Origin: Bacteroides sp.
GTDB lineage: Bacteria > Bacteroidota > Bacteroidia > Bacteroidales > Bacteroidaceae
Assembly (NCBI GenBank): GCA_022648295.1
Contig: JALCME010000002.1
Location: 146,508-210,507 of the forward strand
Length of the DNA stretch: 64,000 nt
Direction of reading: 5' to 3'
Of this stretch, positions 36,507 through 45,805 are shown piece by piece; the stretch's first letter is position 1, and every line of letters begins with the position of its first letter. A program made the translations under genes and the position numbers. The notes beneath the pieces were generated by a model. It had not been told where the DNA came from, did not search any database, and was given only the letters and a program-made list of their open reading frames with translations.

Positions 36507-37118
36507 TCAAAAATCACTATTCCGTCTGTTCTTTCGAACCGGAGTGTGTTTCTTATTCTTTATTCCATAATAAGTATCTAGCGTTTTAATCACAATAAAG
36601 GTTCCCACAACGATAAAGAGCAGGCTCCATCCCACTCTGCGCCAAATAAACTTATTCAGGAAACTGTGCATCTCATCTACCATGGCTGCCGCTACATTGC
36701 TTGCCGTGTGGCCATGAAAATCGGCCCAACCGATGTAGCAGCCAAACAAAGGATATTCCTTATCCAGATTCTCTACTATCTGCTGACTGTCATCCGCTGA
36801 GATTTCCTGATCTGCGCTTTTCCAAGAGGAAGGAATATAACGGTTGATACTCACTTCGATTTCATCGGCCATAGACTTCACTTTAAAAGCCCCGCATATA
36901 AATACAGATTGGAAAGACAACAGAAAAAAAAGGATGAAACCTACAATGAAACTTATTGGAGTAAAGGTAGATTTTGGATAGAACCCTTTAATAAGAAAGA
37001 AAAGCAATCCAACACCAAGTATGGTAAAAAGCACACCAAGAAACATGCTACCAATAGCATATCTCAAAATATCAAATACAAGATTAATTAATAAAGTAGT
37101 ACCCATTAGCTCCGACAA
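36507..37118 (-). CDS. Four-helix membrane protein, first gene of tubulin-like operon
   Basis: This 203-residue protein has three N-terminal hydrophobic helices (about 8-25, 25-44 and 53-78). A hydrophilic domain of about 80 residues follows (DEIEVSINRYIPSSW to HSFLNKFIW). A last helix spans about 161-180, and the tail is strongly basic (KNKKHTPVRKNRRN). The positive tail suggests a cytoplasmic C-terminus, which could contact the tubulin-like protein encoded 51 bp downstream. No family is recognised. Confidence 0.75.
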   Translation of the reverse strand: MSELMGTTLLINLVFDILRYAIGSMFLGVLFTILGVGLLFFLIKGFYPKSTFTPISFIVGFILFFLLSFQSVFICGAFKVKSMADEIEVSINRYIPSSWKSADQEISADDSQQIVENLDKEYPLFGCYIGWADFHGHTASNVAAAMVDEMHSFLNKFIWRRVGWSLLFIVVGTFIVIKTLDTYYGIKNKKHTPVRKNRRNSDF

Positions 37119-37441
37119 GGGCCTATAGACTCCCGGATTCGGCTATATAAAGACATAAAAGGCGTAAGAGTCTGTCCCGTGCCTACTTCCTACTCTTATT
37201 TCCACAACGCTTTTACCATAAAGATAACACAGTATTGGTCCTACCATATATGGCATAAATAACCCCATAGAAGCAATGACCATAACCTTCCCTGGTTTTC
37301 AAACTTACGAGATTTAAAGGATAAAAAATAAACGATAAAAAACGCCTCTCTTATTCTTATCAGCCGTTTATCAGCTAACAAGATGATGCAAAAATAGTTA
37401 TTTTATTTTAAAACACAAGCGTTTGTCACTTTTTATCTCAT
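37119..37441 (-). other. Gene-free region with possible operon promoter
   Basis: This 323-bp region separates the HU-like gene from the tubulin-like operon on the same strand. No ORF is convincing. On the - strand CTTG (37416-37419), a 19-bp spacer and TATTTTTG (37389-37396) resemble a Bacteroides promoter and would leave a leader of about 264 nt. TAAGTTTG at 37300-37307 is an alternative -7 box. No clear terminator for the HU-like gene is seen, so read-through is possible. Confidence 0.45.
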
Positions 37442-37912
37442 CTATTTTAATTGGTTATTATTTTCCTCCTCTTTCAGAGTATCCGGTCGTAACAGTTCCT
37501 TTGGGAAGTATTTGCTAAGCGGATAGCGGAAATAAGACATTTTGAGCTCCAGATCATGGAAAAAAGTACGATCAGGTACAAAATAGATTTTAGACAGACG
37601 CACCTTTCCGGGAGTAACATCATCAGGATATTCACATCCTTCACTCGTCAGAGCCGTCTGGAATGTACCAAACCCCTTAATCGTCACAGAACCACCTTCT
37701 AACATTATCTCCTTGATCGCTCCCGGAAGATCGGTTAGAACCCCTAATATATCGCCTTCACTGCGCCCGCTACGAGCAGCCAATTTACGGGCAATATCAC
37801 GTTCTGTACTACCGCCACGCACCTGCAACTTCCGCTGGACAGCATAATAAAGCTCTTTTATGACATTAGCCACTCGAAACTTTTTCCTTCGTACCAAATA
37901 GATCAGTCCCAT
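37442..37912 (-). CDS. HU-HIG type DNA-binding protein
   Basis: The protein belongs to the HU/IHF fold family common in Bacteroidales, where extended HU-like proteins occur in many copies. The HU core is visible: RDIARKLAARSGRSEGDILGVLTDLPGAIKEI, then GGSVTIKGFGTFQ. A divergent C-terminal tail follows. The start at 37912 (156 aa, MGLIYLVRRKKF) is preceded by GAAAGGAAT. The upstream ATG at 38020 would add a Cys-rich segment not typical of the family. It may regulate or organise DNA locally; the target is unknown. Confidence 0.85.
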   Translation of the reverse strand: MGLIYLVRRKKFRVANVIKELYYAVQRKLQVRGGSTERDIARKLAARSGRSEGDILGVLTDLPGAIKEIMLEGGSVTIKGFGTFQTALTSEGCEYPDDVTPGKVRLSKIYFVPDRTFFHDLELKMSYFRYPLSKYFPKELLRPDTLKEEENNNQLK

Positions 37913-38220
37913 ATTCCTTTCTTGTTTTATATTTTGCCTTAATTTGCTTTTATTTAAGAGCTGAGCTGCACAACATGGGCATATCATACGCCTTAACATA
38001 CCCATTCCAAGATGTTTCACATGAGCATGTCATGCAATACCAACCATAAAGGTAATCATATTTTCTATTATTACAATACAATGACAATTATTATGGCAGA
38101 CGCGCGGCAAATACGTTACCAACATAAAGGAAGATGGAGAAGAATCAATAACCTATTTGGATTTAAATAATTAAAGTCAGAGGATCTATACCCGCAATCC
38201 TTTTTGGCTATTCGTAGAAA
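37913..38220. other. Gene-free region upstream of the HU-like gene
   Basis: This 308-bp stretch holds no convincing gene. Two overlapping + strand frames of 29 codons (38081-38170 from ATG and 38085-38174 without a start) are open. The second ends in a protein-like ITYLDLNN, but neither has support from composition or a ribosome site. No clear -7/-33 pair for the HU-like gene was found. Confidence 0.4.
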
Positions 38221-38823
38221 CTAGAAATTCAATGACAACTGCCCATCTCCCAGCAAATTAAAAGTCATACGATGGTAAGGCGTTGTACCATGTTCTGCAA
38301 TAGCAGCACGATGCTTTTTGGTGGGATAGCCTTTATTATGATCCCAGTCGTAAACGGGGAACTCAGCATGTAAGCCATTCATATAGTCGTCACGATAGGT
38401 TTTGGCTAAGATGGAAGCCGCGGCAATGGAAAGGTACTTACCATCTCCTTTTACAATAGTGGTATGCGGAAGATCACGATAGGGCCTAAAACGATTCCCG
38501 TCGATAATAAGGTGCTGGGGACGCAGCGCCAACTGATCAAGCGCCCGGTGCATAGCAAGAAAAGAAGCATTCAAGATATTGATTTCATCTATTTCTGCCG
38601 GAGAGACAGTCCCCACAGCCCATGCCAAAGCATCCCGCTGAATCTCTTCACGCAAAGCATAACGCTGGCGTTCCGTTAATTTTTTGGAATCATTCAAACG
38701 TTCATTCTTATAATCTTTGGGAAGTATAACAGCAGCAGCGTATACGGCTCCGGCCAAGCATCCCCGACCAGCCTCATCACATCCGGCTTCTATCAGTTTC
38801 TTATTTAAACAAGACAACAACAT
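38221..38823 (-). CDS. rnhB: Ribonuclease HII
   Basis: RNase HII cleaves RNA in RNA-DNA hybrids, including single misincorporated ribonucleotides. The 200-residue protein has the catalytic DEAGRG at about 16-21 and a second acidic motif near LIIDGNRF. A later [15 protein letters not shown] contains the Lys and Asp of the active site. Length is standard. The window also encodes an RNase HI-type protein at its far end. Confidence 0.96.
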   Translation of the reverse strand: MLLSCLNKKLIEAGCDEAGRGCLAGAVYAAAVILPKDYKNERLNDSKKLTERQRYALREEIQRDALAWAVGTVSPAEIDEINILNASFLAMHRALDQLALRPQHLIIDGNRFRPYRDLPHTTIVKGDGKYLSIAAASILAKTYRDDYMNGLHAEFPVYDWDHNKGYPTKKHRAAIAEHGTTPYHRMTFNLLGDGQLSLNF

Positions 38824-39020
38824 AACGCTGCAAATTTCCTGCGAAGATAAAACAATATCTTCGAATTTCTTTATCGCAGCTATCCTTTATGAAAATCCGA
38901 AAACATTAAGTAAAGAGCAAACGAGATAAGTCTGCCTAAATCAAAGATTGCCACCAATTATCTAAAAATAGCCAACACGACAGGAGAAGGCGTACTAAGG
39001 CATATCCCGGTTATGCACCA

Positions 39021-39072
39021 AAAAGAAGAGCCATATCAGTACTCAGAAATAGAGTTTGACGTGGCTCTTTTA
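39021..39072 (-). terminator. Terminator after hppA
   Basis: On the - strand, AAGAGCCA/TGGCTCTT arms (39062-39069 with 39026-39033) enclose a loop of about 28 nt. They are followed by TTCTTTTT. The hairpin begins about 10 bp past the hppA stop. Confidence 0.75.
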
Positions 39073-39082
39073 TAGATATTAA

Positions 39083-41287
39083 TCAGAATAAGCTCCAAGC
39101 GACAGTCAAACCCGCCATCACAATGGAAACCATACTCATCAGCTTAATCAGAATATTCAAGCTCGGTCCGGAAGTATCTTTAAACGGATCGCCCACCGTA
39201 TCACCCACAACCGTTGCCTTATGGACCTCGCTCCCTTTTCCACCGAAGTTTCCTTCTTCCACGTACTTCTTGGCATTGTCCCATGCCCCGCCGGCATTCG
39301 CCATAAAGATAGCCAGAACAAAACCACTGCTCAATCCACCGATCAACAAGCCCAAAACACCTGGTACCCCAAAGATCAACCCCGTAAGGATAGGAGCTAC
39401 GATAGCCAGTAACGAAGGAAGCACCATCGCCCGCTGTGCTCCTTTGGTGGATATAGCCACACACCGTTCGTAATCCGGTTCGGCCTCACCGGTAAGTATT
39501 CCTTTGATTTCACGGAACTGACGGCGTACTTCATCAACCATCTTAGAAGCGGCACGTCCAACGGCATTCATTGTTAAACCACAAAAGAGGAAAGCCATCA
39601 TGCTACCAAGAAACATACCTGAAAGAACTTTGGGATTCATCAGTGTGACATCATAATAGTTCATAAAGTCAAAAAAGGTGGCATCTTTTACAGGAACCGT
39701 TCCACCATGCGAGAGAATCAAATCCGTTGTCCCCAAACGAGCTAATCCAATGCGGATCTCTTCAATATAAGAAGCCAGCAGAGCCAGTCCCGTAAGGGCG
39801 GCGGAACCAATGGCAAAACCCTTACCCGTAGCAGCAGTCGTATTTCCCAAAGAGTCAAGGGCATCGGTACGACGACGGATAGTCTCTCCTAATCCGGACA
39901 TCTCCGCATTGCCACCTGCATTATCTGCAATAGGACCGTAAGCGTCAGTAGCGAGTGTGATTCCCAATGTAGAAAGCATCCCCACAGCAGCAATGCCAAT
40001 GCCGTAAAGTCCCATACCTACATTCATGAAATCGAAGCCGGAAGCAAACAAATAAGAAGCAATAATGCCCACCACCACTGCCAGCACCGGAATAGCGGTA
40101 GAAAGCATACCCAACCCGATACCGGAGATAATGACCGTGGCCGGTCCGGTCTTTCCGCTTTCGCTCAAGCGCCGGGTGGGAGCATAAGATTGTGACGTAT
40201 AATATTCGGTTGAACGTCCGATGACAATACCTACCAGCAAACCGACAACAACAGAGCAAGAGATCCACTGCCAGTTCTCCAAACCCAATAACCAAAAGAT
40301 GAGGAATGTGGCAAACACGATTAAAACCGAGCTCAAGTTAGTACCAACCCCCAACGAATTCAGCAAGTCTTTCATTGTTGCATTCTCTTTAGTACGGACA
40401 GAGAAAATGCCGACAATAGACAACAAAATGCCTACGGCGGCAATCAACATCGGAGCAATGACAGCTTTAAACTGCATCACCGTATCACTGGTATGAATAA
40501 AAGCAGCCGCACCAAGCGCTGCAGTAGCTAATATGGAACCGCAATAGCTCTCATAGAGGTCAGCGCCCATACCAGCTACATCACCTACGTTATCTCCTAC
40601 ATTATCAGCAATGGTCGCCGGGTTACGCGGATCATCCTCAGGAATACCTGCTTCCACTTTACCAACCAAATCGGCACCCACATCGGCAGCTTTGGTATAA
40701 ATGCCACCACCTACACGGGCAAAAAGAGCCTGCGTTGAAGCACCCATACCGAAAGTAAGCATTGTTGTTGTAATAATACAAAGCTTATGAGTCGGCGTCA
40801 ACACATCAAGAGGAATAACCGCATTCAATAATAAATACCAAAAAGATATATCCAAAAGTCCTAAGCCGACAACAACAAGTCCCATCACCGCACCGCTACG
40901 AAAAGCAATACGCAAGCCCGCGTTCAACGAGCTCCTCGCTGCATTTGCCGTACGTGCCGAAGCATAAGTAGCTGTTTTCATACCCAGGAAGCCGGCAAGA
41001 CCGGAAAAGAAACCACCAGTAAGGAAAGCAACCGGTACCCAATGATTTTGAACATCAAAGCCATAAGCCATAATCGAAAAGAGAATAACTAAACCGACAA
41101 AAACCAAAGCCACAATTTTGTATTGCTGCTTCAAATAAGACATCGCCCCCTTCCGTACGGCAGCAGCAATTTTTATCATTTGTGGAGTACCTTCACTCTC
41201 CTTCATCATCTGCCTGTAGAAATGCCAGGCAAACCAGAGAGCTAAGACAGAAGCAACCGGCACAAGCCAGAAAAGAATACTTTCCAT
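39083..41287 (-). CDS. hppA: Membrane-bound ion-pumping pyrophosphatase
   Basis: This enzyme hydrolyses PPi and pumps H+ and/or Na+ across the inner membrane. The 734-residue protein has about 16 membrane helices. The PPi-binding signature [21 protein letters not shown] and the [18 protein letters not shown] segment are present. The [10 protein letters not shown] motif has Ala where K+-independent enzymes have Lys, so it should be K+-stimulated. K+-dependent members include Na+ pumps and the Na+/H+ co-pump described in Bacteroides; the ion cannot be settled from sequence here. A terminator follows. Confidence 0.96.
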   Translation of the reverse strand: MESILFWLVPVASVLALWFAWHFYRQMMKESEGTPQMIKIAAAVRKGAMSYLKQQYKIVALVFVGLVILFSIMAYGFDVQNHWVPVAFLTGGFFSGLAGFLGMKTATYASARTANAARSSLNAGLRIAFRSGAVMGLVVVGLGLLDISFWYLLLNAVIPLDVLTPTHKLCIITTTMLTFGMGASTQALFARVGGGIYTKAADVGADLVGKVEAGIPEDDPRNPATIADNVGDNVGDVAGMGADLYESYCGSILATAALGAAAFIHTSDTVMQFKAVIAPMLIAAVGILLSIVGIFSVRTKENATMKDLLNSLGVGTNLSSVLIVFATFLIFWLLGLENWQWISCSVVVGLLVGIVIGRSTEYYTSQSYAPTRRLSESGKTGPATVIISGIGLGMLSTAIPVLAVVVGIIASYLFASGFDFMNVGMGLYGIGIAAVGMLSTLGITLATDAYGPIADNAGGNAEMSGLGETIRRRTDALDSLGNTTAATGKGFAIGSAALTGLALLASYIEEIRIGLARLGTTDLILSHGGTVPVKDATFFDFMNYYDVTLMNPKVLSGMFLGSMMAFLFCGLTMNAVGRAASKMVDEVRRQFREIKGILTGEAEPDYERCVAISTKGAQRAMVLPSLLAIVAPILTGLIFGVPGVLGLLIGGLSSGFVLAIFMANAGGAWDNAKKYVEEGNFGGKGSEVHKATVVGDTVGDPFKDTSGPSLNILIKLMSMVSIVMAGLTVAWSLF

Positions 41288-41493
41288 AATAGTGTTAGAT
41301 TTTTAGAGTTAAATATTTGTGGGTTAAAAGTATAGATTCCTAAGATAAAAGACAAATAACTATAGAAAAATTACACAAAGTTTCACATAGAATGCACTTT
41401 TGGTAAATTCACGACAAAGAATCCAAGAAACGCCGGACAGCGTAAAAGAAATATTTTTATCTTTGTGACAAGTAACAGAATTGACATTAAAGA

Positions 41494-41640
41494 ATGAGAC
41501 AGATAGCTTTGACCATAACTGCTGTCATAACTATTCTTTTATTGACGACATGCCAGCGTAGAGGCTCCAATGCACAACTTAGAGCCATACAACTTTTCCA
41601 CACGTTCTATAAAATGAATAGCTTTTATTTGCGATTATAA
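41494..41640 (+). CDS. Tiny lipoprotein ORF, possibly a truncated gene
   Basis: ATG at 41494 opens 48 codons to TAA at 41640. The N-terminus is a signal peptide with a good lipobox: hydrophobic core ITAVITILLL, then TTC, with Cys20 as the lipidated residue. The mature part is only about 29 residues (QRRGSNAQLR...), so this is either a genuine small lipoprotein or the stump of a larger one. A -7 box TATCTTTG lies at 41458-41465. It lies 57 bp before the TlpA-like gene in the same direction. Confidence 0.5.
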   Translation: MRQIALTITAVITILLLTTCQRRGSNAQLRAIQLFHTFYKMNSFYLRL

Positions 41641-41697
41641 AAAGCAATATACCAAGGCTGTCTAAAAGAACAGATACTTCATTATAATACAACTCCT

Positions 41698-43185
41698 ATG
41701 AAAATTAGCTATCTTATAATTTCAAGCTTACTCCTTATTTTTACTGCTTGCGGAAAGCCGAACACATCTCAAACAGCTTCTACGAATAAAGAAATAGTTT
41801 TATGCTTCGATCATTATGATCCTAAACCCTACAAGACTCCCGGCGGTGCATCTCATATTAGTATGCCTAAAGTCACTTATATAGACAGCACTGGAAAATT
41901 TGTTGATAATATGCCTAACACAGACATGGACACTATTACAATCAAATGCCCCGATGAATTCAAAGAAATAGCATTGAGCTATCGAAATTTCGAATATACT
42001 TACTACCCTATTCTACAAGGCGACACCGTTACCATCTCTATGGACCGTCTGGATTATCCAATTTTAAGAAGTAAACACCATACAGAACGAAATAGGATAT
42101 ATAACATGAATTACGAACTACGCAAAGGACATACTTTTTCAGGTTTGGAAGCTAAAACATGTTTAGGAAATGACTGGTTGGTTCGTATTTCCAAAAACAT
42201 ACAACAAATACGGGCACTAAAATTTAAAACATTAATGAAAGATTACTGCCCCTTTGATTCTCTCCAAAACATGTTTAATAAATACAAAGAAGCATATATA
42301 GACACTATTAACCTTTTTAAAAACCAACAGCTAATATCACGTAATATTTATAGGCACTATAAATATCTACTGCAACTAAAAGAATATGAAGCACAACGAA
42401 TATTAAATAAAGACAGCTCCTTTTATCATAAGATGGAACCTGAAATATTGGATCAATACACTTCTTTTCCTTCTTACTATGAATATATAGATTACTATTT
42501 ATGGTATTATAACTATCATATCAAATTAATAAAAGTAAGACAAGGTAGTTATTACGATTGGCGGCAAACCTTTGATGATTTATATTCCGAACCCTTTCAA
42601 CAAAGATCAATGCAAATATTACTTAAGAGTTGCATACCGAATATAGGAGAGTACTTTTCTGCAGATGATGTCACTCACTATCTCAACAAGTATGTAGAAA
42701 AGACAAAGGATTCTACTTCCTATAAAGAGATAATATCACAGTATAATTTATCAGCAACTCCTAATCAGCTCCTGCTAAGGGATATCAAAGGCCATCAAAC
42801 CACCTTCCAAGAACTATTGAATAAATATAAAGGAAAAGTTATTTATGTAGACTTTTGGGCTAGTTGGTGCGAACCCTGTAGAGAAGAGATGAAACCTGCC
42901 GCCAAATTAAGAAAGAAGTATAAAGAAAAAGATGTTGTTTTTATATACTTGGCCTACAAAGACACAAAAAACGATTGGATAAAAGTAAGTAAAAAAGAAA
43001 GCTTATCTGAATTAAAGAGCAATTTCTTCATCCTGAATTCTAAAAACAGTAAAATGCTAGAAAAGATTAAGCTCTTCCTCATTCCAAGGTTCCTCATATT
43101 CAATAAAAGCGGAAAGCTAGTAGAAATGGATGCCCCAATGCCTAGTAGCAAACAAGTTGAAGAGATTCTGAATAAATACTTATAA
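41698..43185 (+). CDS. TlpA-like thioredoxin-fold lipoprotein
   Basis: The 495-residue protein has a lipoprotein signal (lipobox FTAC, Cys18). A long N-terminal region (about 20-350), beta-rich then helical, leads to a C-terminal thioredoxin domain. Its redox motif WASWCEPC lies near residue 390. This layout matches Bacteroides TlpA/AhpC-TSA-type lipoproteins thought to reduce or exchange disulfides in the periplasm. The gene is clearly A+T-richer than its neighbours and uses many ATA/TTA codons, which could mark acquisition. No partner gene is evident apart from the small lipoprotein ORF just upstream. Confidence 0.85.
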   Translation: MKISYLIISSLLLIFTACGKPNTSQTASTNKEIVLCFDHYDPKPYKTPGGASHISMPKVTYIDSTGKFVDNMPNTDMDTITIKCPDEFKEIALSYRNFEYTYYPILQGDTVTISMDRLDYPILRSKHHTERNRIYNMNYELRKGHTFSGLEAKTCLGNDWLVRISKNIQQIRALKFKTLMKDYCPFDSLQNMFNKYKEAYIDTINLFKNQQLISRNIYRHYKYLLQLKEYEAQRILNKDSSFYHKMEPEILDQYTSFPSYYEYIDYYLWYYNYHIKLIKVRQGSYYDWRQTFDDLYSEPFQQRSMQILLKSCIPNIGEYFSADDVTHYLNKYVEKTKDSTSYKEIISQYNLSATPNQLLLRDIKGHQTTFQELLNKYKGKVIYVDFWASWCEPCREEMKPAAKLRKKYKEKDVVFIYLAYKDTKNDWIKVSKKESLSELKSNFFILNSKNSKMLEKIKLFLIPRFLIFNKSGKLVEMDAPMPSSKQVEEILNKYL

Positions 43186-43355
43186 GATAAATTAGCCGCA
43201 AGAAAGTCCATTGTAACGCAACGCTTGTCGAAGCCGATATAACAATATATCTTTTAATGGGAAATACCCCAGTGATATGAGCAAAGACCACATATTCAGT
43301 CTATACCCGGAAACAATCAAGGTATTATAAATGCGGCTTATAAACTCCACTCATG

Positions 43356-43802
43356 TTATTTAGGCAGAATAAAAGACCAATGAGTATGTATTATTTTCCA
43401 CTGGTTGGATGAGGTGTGTTTATAGACTTCGGTACAATGCATCTTAAACACCTGTCCATCTCTATAGGCTTCATAATCATACAACAAGACAGCTGTATCT
43501 GATGATAACTGTACAATAGGTTTTATCATTTTGTATGAGTCGATTTTAATCTTCCCCCTCATACCATTATAATATTCCTCCAAAGCTTTTTTACCTTCAA
43601 GTTTATTCTCGAAAGCAGGATCGAAATAAACAATATCATCAGAAGATAACTTTATAAAACCATCAGGATTTCCTGTGTTCCACAGCTCCAAAGCCTGTTT
43701 TTCCAAGGCTATAATCGTAGCCTTAATATCCTCTTTGTTTGAGGAGACGTTTGCGCATCCAGTCATAAAGAATAAGATTAAGATGTATTTAAAATATTTC
43801 AT
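43356..43802 (-). CDS. NTF2/SnoaL-like (DUF4440 type) lipoprotein
   Basis: The protein begins MKYFKYILILFFMTGC with a clear lipobox (Cys16). The mature part has an NTF2-like fold: ALELWNTGNPDGFIKLSSDDIVYFDP, then EALEEYYNGMRGKI-like segments and a final HTHWSF strand. This matches DUF4440/SnoaL-type proteins, whose substrates are usually unknown. A longer frame to 43862 exists. However, the -7 box TATCTTTG on the - strand (43840-43847) lies inside it, so the ATG at 43802 is the likely start. Confidence 0.8.
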   Translation of the reverse strand: MKYFKYILILFFMTGCANVSSNKEDIKATIIALEKQALELWNTGNPDGFIKLSSDDIVYFDPAFENKLEGKKALEEYYNGMRGKIKIDSYKMIKPIVQLSSDTAVLLYDYEAYRDGQVFKMHCTEVYKHTSSNQWKIIHTHWSFILPK

Positions 43803-44168
43803 ATTTAACAGCCTGTTATTCACATACTCCCATAGCCTCCAAAGATAGGAAACATTTAGCATAAATCTAACATTATCAGCTTTTTAACACTTATACTTTT
43901 ATCTATTTGTTTCTCGACAGATCTTATGTGAGGCTTACAGACTTGCCAAACTTTTGATACTTATTCTTAAACCAATCTAGTTTATTCTGTCTTAACTATT
44001 GATAACAAGTAAAGATGACTATTAGAGAAGTTTATCCCTACGCATTTGACAATGCAATGCTTCTTTGATAAATGGGACTAGCGATTGTAGGGAACTAGTT
44101 TGAGAATAAACAATGAGGGCTGTCCGATTCACCGGACAGCCCTCATCTTGGTTATAAAATTAGATTCA
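43803..44168. other. Gene-free region with a -7 box and the ybjQ terminator
   Basis: This 366-bp region carries the -7 box for the NTF2-like lipoprotein (43840-43847, - strand) and the terminator at 44113-44146. Between them I see no gene. The sequence is A+T-rich with a short imperfect GCATTTGACAATGC palindrome near 44041. Confidence 0.5.
44113..44146 (-). terminator. Strong terminator after the YbjQ gene
   Basis: A perfect 14-bp stem (44113-44126 with 44133-44146, ATGAGGGCTGTCCG and its complement) has a six-base loop. On the - strand it is followed by TTGTTTATT. Confidence 0.8.
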
Positions 44169-44489
44169 CTATTCCACCGTTACCGCAGTACCACATGCTG
44201 TAACCATGAGCATGCTCCCGCTACCGCCAACTGTTTCGTAATCCAAATCAACGCCAATCACTGCATTGGCACCCAAAGCCTGAGCATGTTCCTGCATCTC
44301 ACGCAAAGCTATATCTTTGGCTTCACGCAACACTTCCTCATAGGAACCGCTACGTCCGCCTACAACATCACGGATGCTGGCGAAGAAATCACGAAAAACA
44401 TTGGCTCCGATAATTGTTTCACCGGAAACAATACCGAAATAACGGGTGATGTGTCCACCCTCAATAATTGGGGTTGTTGTCACTAACAT
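44169..44489 (-). CDS. YbjQ/DUF74 family protein
   Basis: This 106-residue cytoplasmic protein has the YbjQ signature: [10 protein letters not shown] at the start, then [18 protein letters not shown], and [13 protein letters not shown]. Family members form small pentamers and are often annotated as putative heavy-metal-binding proteins, but the function is unproven. It lies downstream of sufS on the same strand, 92 bp away. Confidence 0.9.
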   Translation of the reverse strand: MLVTTTPIIEGGHITRYFGIVSGETIIGANVFRDFFASIRDVVGGRSGSYEEVLREAKDIALREMQEHAQALGANAVIGVDLDYETVGGSGSMLMVTACGTAVTVE

Positions 44490-44581
44490 AGTTCTATCTC
44501 TTTAATAAGTTATTTGCACTTTATTAGACGCACAAGAGTATATAAAAGTTGCACGCAAACCTTTTTTTTTACTACCGGCTT

Positions 44582-45796
44582 TCAGAACATCTTGCTAACC
44601 CGCTGAATACCATTTACTAAGACATCAATTTCTTCTTTAGTATTGTAAATGCCAAATGAAGCTCTCACCGTACCTTCAATCCCCAGACGTTGCATCAGAG
44701 GTTGTGCACAGTGATGTCCGGTGCGGACAGCAATGCCAAGCCGGTCGAGCAAAGTACCCATATCAAAATGATGAATATTGCCGACCAGGAAAGAAATAAC
44801 ACTCCCTCTTTCCGGTGCTTCGCCAAAGATGCGCATTCCTGGAATTTCTTTTAAACGCTGCAAACCGTATTCCGTCAGGTCTTGTTCATAGGCAGCTATC
44901 TGATCCATTCCGATATTGGAAATATAATCCAATGCCTTTGCCAGACCCGTAGTACCGATATAATCAGGAGTTCCTGCTTCAAACTTAAAGGGCAGTTCAT
45001 TGAAAGTAGTCTTCTCAAAAGAAACATGCTGTATCATTTCACCTCCACCCTGATAAGGAGGAAGTTTGTCCAGCCACGATTCCTTACCGTAGAGCACTCC
45101 CACTCCCGTAGGCCCGTAAACTTTATGTGCTGAAAAAACAAGGAAATCCGCATCCATCTCCTGCACATCCACTTTCATGTGCGGAATAGACTGGGCTGCA
45201 TCCACCAGGCAAGGAACTCCATGTTGATGGGCTACCGCTATAATCTTGTTGATCGGATTGACCGTTCCCAGTACATTAGAAACATGAACTACGCTGACTA
45301 ATTTGGTCTTTGCCGTAAACAGCTTCTCGTAATCATCCAGTAAGAGTTCACCCTGATCATTGATAGGAATTATCTTTATTGAAATTCCCTTCCTTTCGGC
45401 CAGCAGTTGCCAAGGTACAATATTGCTATGATGCTCCATCGTGGAGATGATAACTTCATCACCCGGTTTCATCATGGCTTCACCAAAACTATAGGCCAGA
45501 AGATTAATGCTTTCGGTCGTTCCTCTTGTGAACACAATCTCATTCGTGCTACGTGCATTAATAAATTCCCGCACCCGCTCACGGCTTGCTTCATGCAGTT
45601 CCGTTGCTTTTTGAGACAAGAAGTGTACACCACGATGCACATTAGCATTAACCGAATAGTATTCGTCAACAATAGCATCTACCACGCAACGCGGCTTTTG
45701 TGTAGTTGCCCCGTTATCAAAATAGACCAATGGCTTCCCATACACCTCACGAGATAGTATGGGAAAGTCATTTCTTATTTTTTGTATATCCATCAT
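44582..45796 (-). CDS. sufS: Cysteine desulfurase SufS
   Basis: SufS is the PLP enzyme that takes sulfur from cysteine for Fe-S cluster assembly. The 404-residue group II desulfurase has the PLP lysine in FSAHKVYGPTG. The persulfide cysteine lies in RTGHHCAQPL near residue 360. The second Met (45793) is an equally possible start. It is the last gene of the suf block and starts 9 bp after sufD. No SufE/SufU gene is seen in the window. Confidence 0.97.
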   Translation of the reverse strand: MMDIQKIRNDFPILSREVYGKPLVYFDNGATTQKPRCVVDAIVDEYYSVNANVHRGVHFLSQKATELHEASRERVREFINARSTNEIVFTRGTTESINLLAYSFGEAMMKPGDEVIISTMEHHSNIVPWQLLAERKGISIKIIPINDQGELLLDDYEKLFTAKTKLVSVVHVSNVLGTVNPINKIIAVAHQHGVPCLVDAAQSIPHMKVDVQEMDADFLVFSAHKVYGPTGVGVLYGKESWLDKLPPYQGGGEMIQHVSFEKTTFNELPFKFEAGTPDYIGTTGLAKALDYISNIGMDQIAAYEQDLTEYGLQRLKEIPGMRIFGEAPERGSVISFLVGNIHHFDMGTLLDRLGIAVRTGHHCAQPLMQRLGIEGTVRASFGIYNTKEEIDVLVNGIQRVSKMF

Positions 45797-45805
45797 TTCA
45801 CTTCT

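Noticed and set aside
27614..37118. Type VI or contractile injection system
   Set aside because: None of the eight proteins shows sheath, tube, baseplate or ClpV features; the tubulin signature and signal peptides do not fit that model.
38085..38174. 29-codon + strand frame ending ITYLDLNN upstream of the HU-like gene
   Set aside because: It has no start codon and an overlapping frame from ATG 38081 is equally open; nothing supports translation.
39000..39075. Short + strand ORF from ATG 39013 past hppA
   Set aside because: Its sequence coincides with the hppA terminator hairpin, which accounts for its structure.
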